The notes beneath the pieces were generated by a model that had not been told where the DNA came from, searched no databases, and saw only the letters and a program-made list of their open reading frames with translations. Source: UBA987 sp002292105 (GTDB lineage: Bacteria; Bacteroidota; Bacteroidia; NS11-12g; UBA9320). From it: a DNA stretch of 64,000 nt. Both the position numbers and the translations under genes were made by a program. Shown piece after piece: positions 1-9,529 of this stretch. Positions within the stretch are counted from its first letter, which is position 1. Each line of letters begins with the position of its first letter. Location: contig OX044357.1 in NCBI GenBank assembly GCA_943846675.1, forward strand, positions 1,240,001-1,304,000, given 5' to 3'.

Positions 1-2
1 TT

Positions 3-95
3 GTTTTTGATACGTCAGTTTTTGCCGGATCTACATATTTCATGGTAGTTACCTCGGGTGATAAGAAGGAGGTTTTTAGATTGTTGGTGATGTAA
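3..95 (+). CDS. C-terminal end of a T9SS-exported protein (partial)
   Basis: Only the last 30 codons lie in the window; the frame is open from base 3 to TAA at 93-95. The peptide contains GSTYFMVVTSGDKKEVFRLL and then ends. This matches the end of type A T9SS C-terminal sorting domains, where a Gly-x-Tyr-Phe strand is followed by a basic strand. The parent protein is therefore probably secreted or surface-anchored by type IX secretion. Its function cannot be judged. The next gene starts 6 bp downstream. Confidence 0.6.
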   Translation, partial: VFDTSVFAGSTYFMVVTSGDKKEVFRLLVM

Positions 96-101
96 GCAAC
101 C

Positions 102-1148
102 ATGAATAAGGTTTATGTATTTTGTCCTGCTAAAATTGTCAGTGGTGGCCCTGAGGCCTTGCATCAATTGGTTGATGCAATAAATTATCTTAGTGGCGAT
201 GCTTACATTGTATACACACGTAACAACCTTATATCGGAGAGAAAAGAAACCACTCCAGCGCGATACAAACGGTATAATACACCCGCGGCAACAGGGTCAG
301 CAATTGATGATTCAGGGCAAAATTTCTTTGTAGTACCAGAGTCGATGCCAAATTTATTAGATGCAGTTAAACATGGAGTGAAATGTCTATGGTGGTTGAG
401 TGTTGGTTTTAAAAAAGAAGATTACGATTATCAGGGGCTGAATGACATCATTCACTTGTATCAAAGTGAGCATGCACGAACATTTGTCACTGTGCATATA
501 AATCCGCAGCGCATCTACGGACTTTCGGATTACGTGCTAATAGAACGGTTAAAACCAGTTCGAAAAGAAGATAAAATTGCACTGGTTGAAAGAAAGTTAG
601 AAAGCTCGCTCAAGCCAATAGTAGATCACATTAAAACGCATTACAAGGTTAAGGTTATTAAAGGTTTGTCGAGAATGCGATTAGGGTATCTATTGTCTAA
701 GACAAAAGTGTTATTTGACTTCGGAACGCATCCCGGTAAAGATAGACTGCCACGTGAAGCCGCTTTATATGACAATGTGATTCTTACATCTTCATTTGGT
801 GCTTCTAGTAATCAAATAGACGTCCCAATACCTGCTAAGTATAAAGTCTCAAAGGCTACAACCATCGAGGAAATAAATGCATTGTTAGACCACTGTTTAT
901 CGAGTCATGAACAAAATTTGTCAGACTTTGAATTCTATAAGAAAGGTATTCAAAAAGAGAAGCATGTATTCTTTACTGAAGTAAATTCTGTGTTTGAATT
1001 AAGAAATTCAGATGACGCCATAAAAGACCTCACTGAAAGCCATCAGGTTGCAGGTTCGAGTTTTTCTGAACGATTAATGGAGTCGACAGTGCTACTATAT
1101 TGCAGAAGAATTATTGAATACATTCGTATAAAGGTCTTTAATAATTGA
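102..1148 (+). CDS. Probable glycosyltransferase
   Basis: 348 aa, soluble, with no signal peptide. The C-terminal half has a GT-B-like look: KVIKGLSRMRLGYLLSKTKV followed by FDFGTHPGKDRLPREAALY, which resembles the acceptor/nucleotide-sugar region of surface polysaccharide glycosyltransferases (an acidic/proline loop and an E-A-A-L helix). The N-terminus (VYVFCPAKIVSGGPEALHQL) has the Gly-Gly-Pro turn of GT4-like enzymes. It lies 16 bp upstream of a GT2 gene on the same strand, so both probably act in cell-surface glycan synthesis. Donor and acceptor are unknown. Confidence 0.55.
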   Translation: MNKVYVFCPAKIVSGGPEALHQLVDAINYLSGDAYIVYTRNNLISERKETTPARYKRYNTPAATGSAIDDSGQNFFVVPESMPNLLDAVKHGVKCLWWLSVGFKKEDYDYQGLNDIIHLYQSEHARTFVTVHINPQRIYGLSDYVLIERLKPVRKEDKIALVERKLESSLKPIVDHIKTHYKVKVIKGLSRMRLGYLLSKTKVLFDFGTHPGKDRLPREAALYDNVILTSSFGASSNQIDVPIPAKYKVSKATTIEEINALLDHCLSSHEQNLSDFEFYKKGIQKEKHVFFTEVNSVFELRNSDDAIKDLTESHQVAGSSFSERLMESTVLLYCRRIIEYIRIKVFNN

Positions 1149-1164
1149 CTTATCCTTAATCCCT

Positions 1165-2034
1165 ATGCTGCATTGTATCGTTGTTGGTTATTCTACTTGG
1201 GACAAAGTGAAAACTTTGTTGTCTCAGTTGACCGCGCTTCAAGGATTAGAGCATCAAACTCATTACGTTGATAATTTAGGCGATGAAACGGTTGAGCTAG
1301 AGATTTCAAGTCTAGCGCAATGCAATTATTACGCATGGGGTAATGTGGGATATGGATCTGCTATCAACGCAGTTTTAAAGGAATTGATATTGGATTCAAA
1401 TGATCAATATTTAGTCATGAATGACGATGTCTTATTTCGCGGCAGTTGTATTGAGACATTGATGGATGCCTACTTGGGGTTAAAAAAAAATCACGAAAGG
1501 ATTGGCATAATCAGTCCTATTTTTGTTGCTAGCAAGCCACACGACGATTCATCTAGGTATTTCAAACTAGCTGGAGTTAAGGCCAAAAATCATACACAAA
1601 TGTCGTTTGGTCCTGCTGCATGTTGGTTATTAGATTATTCGTTTTTGGAGAAAGTAGGTGGATTCTTTCCGAGTTTTTTTATGTATGGTGAGGACTTGGA
1701 GTTAATCAATCGAGGGAGTTCAATGGGATATACACATTACTTGATTCACGATGCCTTTGTGACTCATGACTTCAAATATCCGCCCGCCAACATTAAACTA
1801 AGGGTGATGAAAGAAGCGAATATTATGTCGGCATATTTTTTAAACACAAATAGAGGCAAGCACTCCCCTCATGTATTTGCATTGACAGGCTTACTCGTGT
1901 CGTTTTCTCGAGGTCAGTTCGCCCGATTCAAGTTTATCCTTCTTGGGTATTTCGAGTTTATCAAACGTTACGCGGATCTAAAAATAACTAAATCAAGTTA
2001 TAAGCCTGATGAGCATTTTAGATTTTTAACGTAA
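1165..2034 (+). CDS. Family 2 glycosyltransferase
   Basis: 289 aa. GT-A fold features are seen in order: an N-terminal beta strand (LHCIVVGYS), a Gly-rich NVGYGSAINAVL segment that in rhamnosyltransferase-like GT2 enzymes contacts the nucleotide, the metal-binding Asp pair in YLVMNDDVLF (about residue 92), and the acceptor-side motif FFMYGEDLEL. It probably transfers a sugar from a nucleotide donor onto a surface glycan. It follows another glycosyltransferase by 16 bp and ends exactly where the convergent PorU2-like gene ends, with no visible terminator between them. Confidence 0.8.
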   Translation: MLHCIVVGYSTWDKVKTLLSQLTALQGLEHQTHYVDNLGDETVELEISSLAQCNYYAWGNVGYGSAINAVLKELILDSNDQYLVMNDDVLFRGSCIETLMDAYLGLKKNHERIGIISPIFVASKPHDDSSRYFKLAGVKAKNHTQMSFGPAACWLLDYSFLEKVGGFFPSFFMYGEDLELINRGSSMGYTHYLIHDAFVTHDFKYPPANIKLRVMKEANIMSAYFLNTNRGKHSPHVFALTGLLVSFSRGQFARFKFILLGYFEFIKRYADLKITKSSYKPDEHFRFLT

Positions 2035-5000
2035 CTATCGAGCGATATATAGTTTGCCAAATCCGTTGTTAAATAAGTGATCTGAGCTTGTTTCAGACAA
2101 ATCAACCAGTTCTCCGTTCGATCTTATTTCAGCTTTGTACAGATAAACGCCATTAGCGAGTTTGTCGCCGTAATCGTCTGTACCATCCCAGCAATAATCA
2201 GTTAAGTTGTTCCCAATTCGAATTGTTCCCAATTCGTCTTGATCTATTTGTTTCACTAGCCTCCCAGTAATCGTGTAAATATTAATCTTCATTTGATCCG
2301 GTAGCTCATTACCAGTGCACGTAAATACAAACTTGGCACAAGTTGTAAACGGATTAGGGTATGGGTAAATATTGGTAATTGTCTGTTTGCTCTCAACTTT
2401 AAAGTTAATCGTATAAGCTGGGTTGTCCGCTCCGTTGCCAGATTTATCCATTAGCTTTACTTTCAGCGTATAGGTGCCGTCTGGTAAATTTTGGGTTTGA
2501 TAGTTTACTACTGCTTTTTCTTTTGGTCCAGATGACGGATTAAAGGAAAACATAGGGTCTAGGATTGTAATTGGTGTAAACGTATCAACGCCAGGATATC
2601 TTAAACCAATATCAAAAAGTGCCGGATCATCGATATATAAAAACTCATTTTCATCAACCGCTGTGATGGAAATTAAAGTATTGCCACTCACTAAATCATT
2701 GTTCAGGATGTGATACGCGTCAAACGTTACATCAAACAATGGGTCTCTAACATCAGTTGTTACCACAAATCTCTTGTAGAATAGATTATTCTTGTATTCG
2801 TTTTCTAAAACTTCTTGATCATGATTTGCATTGACAAATAATTGATAATTACCGGACAACTCAGTGGTGCTTATCGTGTCGCTGATTTCAACGAATCTTC
2901 CTGCATCAATGGCAGTTAAGGGTAACGTATCCACAATGGTTTCAGTTCCACTTTGGTGAATCAGTTTGACTTGAGCATTAGAAGGGTCAAAAGTCAAGTC
3001 AGAGATATTTTCAAAAACGGTGGCAAAGCTTATTGACTCACCTTGAGCAACAGTGTCTTTTGATATGAAGTCTAGCGTATCAATGTTAATAGTTCCCTCA
3101 GCAATTCCCGTATAATGCACCGTCCAGCGGTTGATATTCATTGGAGTAAAACCTGCAGCATCAAAAAGGTCTAATTTCATTTTGAGGTATGGATACTGAT
3201 TGGCACTGATGTTTGAAATATCAAAGTCGGTACTATCAGAGTATCTGAACAGACTTGTTTCAGAGCCATTGGGTGCAATTCCGATTACCGAAATGGTGAA
3301 ACTATCTCGGTTTGTATCTATATTCTTCAGGTCTAACTTAACTCGGCTCCAATCACTTGATGGTCCAACTGCTTCTGTGGTAATACTTCCTGCTGTAGAT
3401 CGAGGAAAGATGTTAAAGAACATCTCATAGGTTTGATTAATAGGAGGTACCACTGTATCGGTGTAGTCGGCATACTTTTCTAAACTTTGTACAGGGTCTC
3501 CTTTTGTGCCAAATAGAGCAAATGGCTCCTCTTCTTTAACACCTTTCAAACCTGTAATTCCAAATTTGGCTAACTCGTCAAATATGGCTTGATCCCACTT
3601 TTCAATACCCGTAATCCTATTGTTGTGCATCAATAAATGATAACCTTCTGGGATACTTTGTAAATAGTTTAAGAATGAATCTCTATTGGCTGCAGTATCT
3701 GTTCCAAACAAATATAAACCAGTGGCTTCACCAGCGTTATAGTATTCTTTCTGATTATCTGGAGGATTCCCAACCCAATAAGGGTTAGATGGATACATAT
3801 GGTGATATTTATTACTTATTGATTCGTGGATATATCTTTTTTCAGTATCAGGATGCATAGCCAATACGTGTACACCGTTTGGCTGATAGTTGTAGATCAC
3901 GTTGACTTGACCGCCAATTTGCATCCAATTCCAGTTGAATCCTGCAACAGGGAAACGTCCATTGGTTAAAATACTTAACGAGTTGCCAGCTTTTCTAGTA
4001 AAATTAAGCAGATGTGTGGCAGAGTCGTATGTCATAAAATCAAGAGACGTGTTTTGTAAATTGTCAAAATGACCTTGACTCCATCCGGAATTTTGATTGT
4101 ATAAGTATGCAAATGAACCCACACTCCATTCACTTTCTACGGTGTCTTGTATAGTTTTGATACGATAAAAAAGATCAATGTTGTTGTCAGGTGGTAAGGC
4201 AGTCGAATACCTTAATACGTTTTTATCTGAAACGAAGTTTTTCCGAAGCTTTAAACCACTATTGAACTTCGGCGTTGAATCAATTTCCAATACAATTCCT
4301 ATATCTGTTTTGTCTGCATTGGAGATTTGGAAGACAAACTCAACATCGCTTGTATTCAAAATTGCATTCGGCAACGGGTAAATAATTAATGGCTTCTTCA
4401 GCTCAAACAAATGGTCAAAAGGAACTACATTATTTGTCTCTCCAAGTGGGGCATTTTCATTTATCTCATTTTGTTGGTCAATAATAAATGTAAAGGTGAT
4501 TAAGCCACTAAGGAAGCTTGATTTCTCTATTGTTATTTGGCGCGCTTCAATGTAGTTGGGTGTGCTCACTTTAGCACTGTATACTTCCTTGGTCTCAGTA
4601 CCATTACTTGCAGTTACAATAATGCCCACACTATCCTTAGTGGTTCGACCTAAGTTTACTATGTCGTAATCTATTACGATATCGTTTACCGCACTAAATC
4701 TATTTGAAACAGCTGGGTTTTTAACTGTGATGTCTGGGTCAATAGGGGTATGAATTTTTAATGCTGGATCTCCTTGGTATACTAACTGTCGACAATTAAT
4801 TACGTTTAGATTGTCGTTCGGGTTTTGATACCTATCGAGTGTGGTTTTTATTGAGCTGCCAATACTTGCTCCATATTGATTTTGCAGGAGTTCTTCGTGT
4901 AAAATTTTGGTATAAGAAAGTAGTGGGGAAGTATAGCCTAATCCCGTACCTGCAATCCAAGTAATGGCGCCTTTATTTTTTGCGAAAATGTATTTTTCTC

Positions 5001-7008
5001 CTAGAGAGTTTTGGACGAAAGAGTTACCTAAAGCACATCCATTGAAGATAAATAAGGGGTATTTACCGCTGTTTTGCAAGTCCTCAACTTCACCAATGTT
5101 TACATCTAATATCTCTGCCGATCCATGGCCGAAATAATTAAGGATGTTGGCACCTTTATTTATCTCGGTTTGTATGCCATCAATTAATTCATCCGTCACC
5201 GTGCTAGATTCGTTTTTAGAAAACTTTACCCGAAATGCCCCCAAAAAAGTGTCTTTGGCAATATTGTAATATTGGTCGACATACCCATTGAAAGTACTAT
5301 TCTCATTAGCATCCTTGCCTCCAACAATTTGGATTATCTTTTTATGCCATTCTTCATATGTCGCACTTTCGTGGTCTTTTACCTTGTCTAAATAGTTTGT
5401 GATATCTGTATTAGATTTAGCGGCTAAACGGCCAATGGGCACACGTAGCGACAATGTTTTAGCGTCTAGGCTACTTACAAATAGGTAGTCCGATGGTGGG
5501 TTGCCAATTGCAGGGACCAAATCAAAATTATCTCTTAGTGATCGGTTGAATCTGATGTTCGTATACACCTGTCCTTTGCCAAGTAATAGAACGTTTTCAA
5601 GCGGTTCTTTTAACTCGTCAAGTACGTAGTTGAGTGCATTTTTTATGGCAAGTGGGTGGTGATAGCCGTAATAAAACAAATCATACAGATCCTCCGAAAA
5701 TATGGTTTGAACAGTGTGTCCGCCACCCGTGATTGATTCCCGATATGATTTGTACTCAGCGGCACCAGTGCTCAAGCTCTTGTGCGTGACGATTAAGTAA
5801 TTGGCTGATTGAGCCGTTATAGTTGCAAACTGTGTTTGCTTTAGTGACGAAATCGATATAACGTCTGTAGCGTCAAATATGTGCAAATCTTGATTTGAAC
5901 CACCTTTTGTGTTAAAACGTAAGGTATTCGACTTCAGGTCTCCACTAATTCTATTGTCATTCGTGAGGTCATAGATTATTGGTGCTGATTTGCTAGATGC
6001 ATAATTCGCAAATTCAAAATATGAGTTACTAGAGGGTGAGATAAACGCAAGCGATGATGCATTGTTAAGGTCAAATTGCATTGGATACCTCACTTTGAAA
6101 TAGGGTATAGTATGGTAGGATAGTGGTCGGTTAGTTACATCGGTTTCTCCCATAAAGAAACGCGTGACATCGGACATTTTGCTGGTGGCAAATGTGATGT
6201 CCGCGAATTCAAATTTTATTGCAGCATATCCATTGTGTTCGCTAGCCTTGAGCAAATCGTTTGGATCTTTAATGGCCACACCAAAACTATGGTTAAAACC
6301 GTTGTGCGATTCAGCGGGATTATTTCTGCTTATGGCCAATACTTCAAGTGCTCCATTTGGGCCGCCAAGGTATACTCCAGGCGTGTTAACATCATACGCT
6401 CTAAAAGTATTGTCTCTACCTCCTGTAAATCCCTCTCCAAGAACGTATTCACTGTATTGTTGTTCCAAGTTGTTGTTGCTTGGAATGCCCTCGAAATAGT
6501 CATTTTTGTAACTAGTTATGACGGTATGAAAGAAATAATCGTCTTTATTTTTGCCAACAAAGTTCGGATCGTTATAGGATTCGATGTGATTATCAGATGT
6601 AGTCGCATCCCATGTTAAAAAGTAAACTGAGGAATCAGCATATAAGCTTTCGTATGGGTTGGTGTGTTCAGATGGATTGCTGTATAAAGCACGATCTAAG
6701 CTTCCGTCATTCTTCTTCCCTACAAACTCTATGAAATCCGATGCATCAAATTTGCCGTCCAGTTCACCTGAAACAAATATTTTCACTTCTGACCCGTTCA
6801 AATAAATGTCGATGTTTCGAGGGTCGATAGAAGCAACTGGAACTCCAACGTTGTTTAACGTGTTGTAATCAATGCGATAAAGGCCATCAGATCCAATTTT
6901 AAATTTGTAGTATGACTGTCCATCTTTAATCCATTCGTTTCCATAGGTCTGGCTAAATGAATAAAAAGAACAAATAACAAAGGTTATAAGTAAGGAGAAT
7001 TGCTTCAT
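2035..7008 (-). CDS. porU2: PorU2-like T9SS C25 (gingipain-family) cysteine protease
   Basis: 1657 aa with an N-terminal signal peptide (MKQFSLLITFVICSFYSFSQ). The middle is a peptidase C25 domain: the catalytic His is in NYFGHGSAEI (His628) and the catalytic Cys in FIFNGCALGNSF (Cys658). The C-terminus has a FlgD-like Ig/CTD region (YPYPNPF near residue 1545, then a GVYLYKAEI strand). PorU-type proteases process T9SS cargo at the cell surface; this longer form matches the proteins annotated as PorU2. No other T9SS core gene is in the window, although several T9SS cargo proteins are. The central 700 residues look like beta-sandwich adhesion-type domains. A -7 box (7033-7040) lies 24 nt before the ATG. 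Confidence 0.8.
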   Translation of the reverse strand: MKQFSLLITFVICSFYSFSQTYGNEWIKDGQSYYKFKIGSDGLYRIDYNTLNNVGVPVASIDPRNIDIYLNGSEVKIFVSGELDGKFDASDFIEFVGKKNDGSLDRALYSNPSEHTNPYESLYADSSVYFLTWDATTSDNHIESYNDPNFVGKNKDDYFFHTVITSYKNDYFEGIPSNNNLEQQYSEYVLGEGFTGGRDNTFRAYDVNTPGVYLGGPNGALEVLAISRNNPAESHNGFNHSFGVAIKDPNDLLKASEHNGYAAIKFEFADITFATSKMSDVTRFFMGETDVTNRPLSYHTIPYFKVRYPMQFDLNNASSLAFISPSSNSYFEFANYASSKSAPIIYDLTNDNRISGDLKSNTLRFNTKGGSNQDLHIFDATDVISISSLKQTQFATITAQSANYLIVTHKSLSTGAAEYKSYRESITGGGHTVQTIFSEDLYDLFYYGYHHPLAIKNALNYVLDELKEPLENVLLLGKGQVYTNIRFNRSLRDNFDLVPAIGNPPSDYLFVSSLDAKTLSLRVPIGRLAAKSNTDITNYLDKVKDHESATYEEWHKKIIQIVGGKDANENSTFNGYVDQYYNIAKDTFLGAFRVKFSKNESSTVTDELIDGIQTEINKGANILNYFGHGSAEILDVNIGEVEDLQNSGKYPLFIFNGCALGNSFVQNSLGEKYIFAKNKGAITWIAGTGLGYTSPLLSYTKILHEELLQNQYGASIGSSIKTTLDRYQNPNDNLNVINCRQLVYQGDPALKIHTPIDPDITVKNPAVSNRFSAVNDIVIDYDIVNLGRTTKDSVGIIVTASNGTETKEVYSAKVSTPNYIEARQITIEKSSFLSGLITFTFIIDQQNEINENAPLGETNNVVPFDHLFELKKPLIIYPLPNAILNTSDVEFVFQISNADKTDIGIVLEIDSTPKFNSGLKLRKNFVSDKNVLRYSTALPPDNNIDLFYRIKTIQDTVESEWSVGSFAYLYNQNSGWSQGHFDNLQNTSLDFMTYDSATHLLNFTRKAGNSLSILTNGRFPVAGFNWNWMQIGGQVNVIYNYQPNGVHVLAMHPDTEKRYIHESISNKYHHMYPSNPYWVGNPPDNQKEYYNAGEATGLYLFGTDTAANRDSFLNYLQSIPEGYHLLMHNNRITGIEKWDQAIFDELAKFGITGLKGVKEEEPFALFGTKGDPVQSLEKYADYTDTVVPPINQTYEMFFNIFPRSTAGSITTEAVGPSSDWSRVKLDLKNIDTNRDSFTISVIGIAPNGSETSLFRYSDSTDFDISNISANQYPYLKMKLDLFDAAGFTPMNINRWTVHYTGIAEGTINIDTLDFISKDTVAQGESISFATVFENISDLTFDPSNAQVKLIHQSGTETIVDTLPLTAIDAGRFVEISDTISTTELSGNYQLFVNANHDQEVLENEYKNNLFYKRFVVTTDVRDPLFDVTFDAYHILNNDLVSGNTLISITAVDENEFLYIDDPALFDIGLRYPGVDTFTPITILDPMFSFNPSSGPKEKAVVNYQTQNLPDGTYTLKVKLMDKSGNGADNPAYTINFKVESKQTITNIYPYPNPFTTCAKFVFTCTGNELPDQMKINIYTITGRLVKQIDQDELGTIRIGNNLTDYCWDGTDDYGDKLANGVYLYKAEIRSNGELVDLSETSSDHLFNNGFGKLYIAR

Positions 7009-7032
7009 CTTTCAAAAATGTAGTTAACCTAC

Positions 7033-7040
7033 CAAATATA
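7033..7040 (-). promoter_or_regulatory. -7 promoter box for the PorU2-like gene
   Basis: On the minus strand this reads TATATTTG, an exact match to the Bacteroidota -7 consensus TAnnTTTG. It ends 24 nt before the ATG, and no Shine-Dalgarno sequence is visible. No good -33 TTTG box was found at the usual spacing. Confidence 0.5.
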
Positions 7041-7124
7041 CGAAAGACAAGAGGTTAAGCTACACTCAGCTCGCTACATTTTGTCTAATATTATAGAAAT
7101 ATGATTGAATTTGGGAATAGAGAA

Positions 7125-7149
7125 ATATTGTCCATTTCTTGGACAATAT
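7125..7149. promoter_or_regulatory. Perfect 9-bp inverted repeat in the scoA promoter (candidate operator)
   Basis: ATATTGTCC (7125-7133) and GGACAATAT (7141-7149) are a perfect 9-bp inverted repeat with a 7-bp spacer. The repeat covers the place where the -33 element should be, just upstream of the scoA -7 box (7156-7163). A dimeric repressor or activator site is the simplest reading. The same palindrome is not seen before scoB or mdh. Confidence 0.5.
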
Positions 7150-7155
7150 CTTTAG

Positions 7156-7163
7156 TATTTTTG
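7156..7163 (+). promoter_or_regulatory. -7 promoter box for scoA
   Basis: TATTTTTG matches TAnnTTTG, 17 nt before the ATG at 7181. Its position rules out the longer reading frame that begins at 7139, which would start upstream of the transcription start. Confidence 0.65.
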
Positions 7164-7180
7164 CCTCAAAGGTCACCCAA

Positions 7181-7876
7181 ATGGAAAAAGTTGTTGCAAA
7201 CGCAGATATCGCAGTTCAAAATATTGAAGATAACGCCACGCTGATGTTAGGAGGTTTTGGATTATGTGGTATTCCTGAAAACTGTATTGGAGCATTGGTT
7301 AGAAAAGGGGTGAACGGGCTCACTTGTATTAGCAACAACGCCGGGGTTGATGACTTTGGCATCGGTTTAATGTTGCAACAAAAGCAAGTGAAAAAAATGA
7401 TTAGTTCATATGTTGGTGAGAACGCAGAGTTTGAAAGACAACTGCTTTCTGGTGAGCTAGAAGTTGAACTTATTCCACAAGGCACCTTGGCTGAGAGATG
7501 CAGAGCAGCAGGCTCTGGAGTGCCAGCATTTTATACACCAGCAGGTGTAGGGACTGAAGTTGCTGAGGGAAAAGAAACGCGTGAATTTGGCGGAAAGACG
7601 TATTTGCTGGAACATGCTTTTGATGCTGATTTTGCTATCGTTAAAGCATGGAAGGGCGACACGGATGGAAACATCATTTTTAAAGCAACAGCACGTAATT
7701 TTAATCCAATGATGGCCATGGCGGGTAAGTACACCATCGTTGAGGTTGAAGAACTGGTTGAACCAGGTGAGTTAGATCCTAATTTTATTCATGTACCAGG
7801 AATATTCGTTAACGCTATTTTTAAAGGTACTGATTATGAGAAACGCATAGAACAGCGTACGGTTCGAAGTAGCTAA
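7181..7876 (+). CDS. scoA: Succinyl-CoA:3-ketoacid CoA-transferase subunit A
   Basis: 231 aa, the usual length of the A subunit of family I CoA-transferases. The CoA-binding glycine loop LGGFGLCGIPENC is near residue 24; GSGVPAFYTPAGVGT and the conserved AFDADFAIVKAWKGD segment follow. The enzyme moves CoA from succinyl-CoA to acetoacetate, feeding ketone bodies into central metabolism; subunit B (8800-9453) carries the catalytic glutamate. The start at 7181 was chosen because the in-frame start at 7139 lies upstream of the promoter box. Unusually, an opposing gene separates it from subunit B. Confidence 0.92.
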   Translation: MEKVVANADIAVQNIEDNATLMLGGFGLCGIPENCIGALVRKGVNGLTCISNNAGVDDFGIGLMLQQKQVKKMISSYVGENAEFERQLLSGELEVELIPQGTLAERCRAAGSGVPAFYTPAGVGTEVAEGKETREFGGKTYLLEHAFDADFAIVKAWKGDTDGNIIFKATARNFNPMMAMAGKYTIVEVEELVEPGELDPNFIHVPGIFVNAIFKGTDYEKRIEQRTVRSS

Positions 7877-7882
7877 GCTGTA

Positions 7883-8713
7883 TTATTCTTTCGGTTGATA
7901 CCCAAATATGGTCAACCACATTCTTTCCAACAAAAAACCATGCTCGGGATCGTTTAATAGAAACCTCATGAGTTTTTTATACGTCTCTAGGGAATTGCGC
8001 AAGACTTGATTTTTGTCTACAGAAAAAATCCCAGCGTAGCTGAAGTAAAAGATTTCTGGTTCATTGATTTCGAATTGATGGCACAGCTTTGAAAAGCTTT
8101 CTAGACCATTTTCTTGAATGAAGTGAAGGCATTGAATTCCAGGGTCAGAATATTCATATGGTTTTACCACATTAAATTGGCCATCAAGTTCTTCAACATA
8201 ATATGGAACACCTGCGTGCTGTATTGTATGTTGTTGCAAAACCTGTTCATTTGGGATCCCAACCTCAAATTCTTTTCTACCTTTTAATTTAGGATTCTTG
8301 GCGGACAAATACTTTAGTGATAGGGGTTGAACAGGCAAGTGATTCTTGAATTTGCCAACGCTTTCAACAAAGTCAGGCGCATGTGGAAATGGGTCTCCTT
8401 GGGTGAAGATGATTCGTTCTGGCAATTCGTGGTAGTGGGAGATAATGAAATGAAGAATGGTGTGGCCTTCTCGTCCAACATTGCGCAACTTAACTGAAGT
8501 TAAATCGGTACTTAAATCATCTGTTCCTTTGTTAAAGATGACATAAGGTATGTCTAGAGTTGAACACCAATCTACGTTTTCGCTGTATCTCGCCACGATG
8601 AGTAGAACTTCTGGGTGAACCGATAATGAAGCGTTTTTGTCAATCGAAAGGTACTTTAGAACGTCAATCTTGTCCTTCAGTTTACGAACTTTACGTATTA
8701 CCCGATTTAACAT
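7883..8713 (-). CDS. DUF3431-like protein
   Basis: 276 aa, no signal peptide. Motifs in order: LLIVARYSENVDWC (about residue 37), YVIFNKGTDD, RNVGREGHTILHFII (about residue 105) and RIIFTQGDPFPHAPDF. The N-V-G-R-E-x-H-T plus F-T-Q-G-x-P-F-x-H combination is typical of the DUF3431 family, whose biochemical role is unknown to me; a glycosyltransferase-like role is sometimes suspected because the genes occur near surface glycan genes. It lies opposite to, and between, the two CoA-transferase subunit genes, with 6 bp to scoA and 86 bp to scoB. Confidence 0.6.
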   Translation of the reverse strand: MLNRVIRKVRKLKDKIDVLKYLSIDKNASLSVHPEVLLIVARYSENVDWCSTLDIPYVIFNKGTDDLSTDLTSVKLRNVGREGHTILHFIISHYHELPERIIFTQGDPFPHAPDFVESVGKFKNHLPVQPLSLKYLSAKNPKLKGRKEFEVGIPNEQVLQQHTIQHAGVPYYVEELDGQFNVVKPYEYSDPGIQCLHFIQENGLESFSKLCHQFEINEPEIFYFSYAGIFSVDKNQVLRNSLETYKKLMRFLLNDPEHGFLLERMWLTIFGYQPKE

Positions 8714-8764
8714 CTTCTTTCTTAATTGTTACTGCAGTCGGTGTGAATTTAAAGCAATAGTTTC

Positions 8765-8772
8765 TACATTCG
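8765..8772 (+). promoter_or_regulatory. -7 promoter box for scoB
   Basis: TACATTCG, a one-base variant of TAnnTTTG, 27 nt before the scoB ATG. It gives scoB its own promoter, consistent with its separation from scoA. Confidence 0.45.
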
Positions 8773-8799
8773 TAGACCACAATTTTTATTCACTCACCG

Positions 8800-9453
8800 A
8801 TGCTTACAAAAGAACTCATTGCAAAACGAATTGCCAAAGAATTAAAAGATGGTTATTACGTAAATCTTGGGATAGGTGTTCCAACTTTGGTTGCAAACTA
8901 TATTCCAGACGGTATACATGTGACCTTACAGTCTGAAAATGGCTTGCTCGGTATGGGGCCTTTCCCAACTGAAGAAAAGGTGGATGCAGATTTGATAAAT
9001 GCTGGTAAACAAACGGTAACCACACTTCCTGGTTCGGCGTTTTTTGATTCTGCAACTAGCTTCGCTATGATTCGCAGTGGGAGGGTAGACCTTACTGTTT
9101 TAGGAGCCATGGAAGTAAATGATAAAGGCGACATATCCAACTGGAAAATACCGGGCAAAATGGTGAAGGGAATGGGTGGAGCTATCGATTTAGTTGCTTC
9201 TGCTAAAAATATCATAGTGGCCATGATGCACACCAATAAAGGTGGTGAAAGCAAATTGCTAAAGGAGTGCACGCTTCCTATCACAGGCTTAAATTGTGTA
9301 AAGAAGGTGGTAACCAACCTTTGTGTTTTAGATGTGACTGAACGTGGTTTTGAGCTGAAAGAATTAGCACCAGGTGTTACGGTTGATATGGTTCGGGAAG
9401 CAACCGAAGGTCGACTTGTCGTTGAAGGTGATATTCCTGAAATGGAGTTGTAA
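8800..9453 (+). CDS. scoB: Succinyl-CoA:3-ketoacid CoA-transferase subunit B
   Basis: 217 aa, standard for the B subunit. GIGVPTLV near residue 25 and SENGLLGMG with the catalytic Glu46, which forms the glutamyl-CoA intermediate, are both intact. RSGRVDLTVLGAMEV and GGAIDLVA are further conserved family segments. It works as a heterodimer or heterotetramer with scoA (7181-7876). Close downstream is mdh (76 bp), which has its own -7 box. Confidence 0.93.
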   Translation: MLTKELIAKRIAKELKDGYYVNLGIGVPTLVANYIPDGIHVTLQSENGLLGMGPFPTEEKVDADLINAGKQTVTTLPGSAFFDSATSFAMIRSGRVDLTVLGAMEVNDKGDISNWKIPGKMVKGMGGAIDLVASAKNIIVAMMHTNKGGESKLLKECTLPITGLNCVKKVVTNLCVLDVTERGFELKELAPGVTVDMVREATEGRLVVEGDIPEMEL

Positions 9454-9495
9454 AAAAATCATTCTGAATGACCGCATAATGCTGCATTAACTGCG

Positions 9496-9503
9496 TATTT
9501 TTG
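9496..9503 (+). promoter_or_regulatory. -7 promoter box for mdh
   Basis: TATTTTTG, an exact TAnnTTTG match followed by CGGC, 26 nt before the mdh ATG. The 5' leader is AT-rich and has no Shine-Dalgarno sequence. Confidence 0.65.
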
Positions 9504-9529
9504 CGGCAAATTCTATAAATAAATATATA

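Noticed and set aside
6164..6618. Open frames of 111 and 127 codons antisense to the PorU2-like gene
   Set aside because: They lie in other frames of a strongly supported coding gene and show no domain.
7139..7180. Longer N-terminus for scoA
   Set aside because: The extra codons cover the -7 promoter box, and the 231-aa form has the normal family N-terminus.
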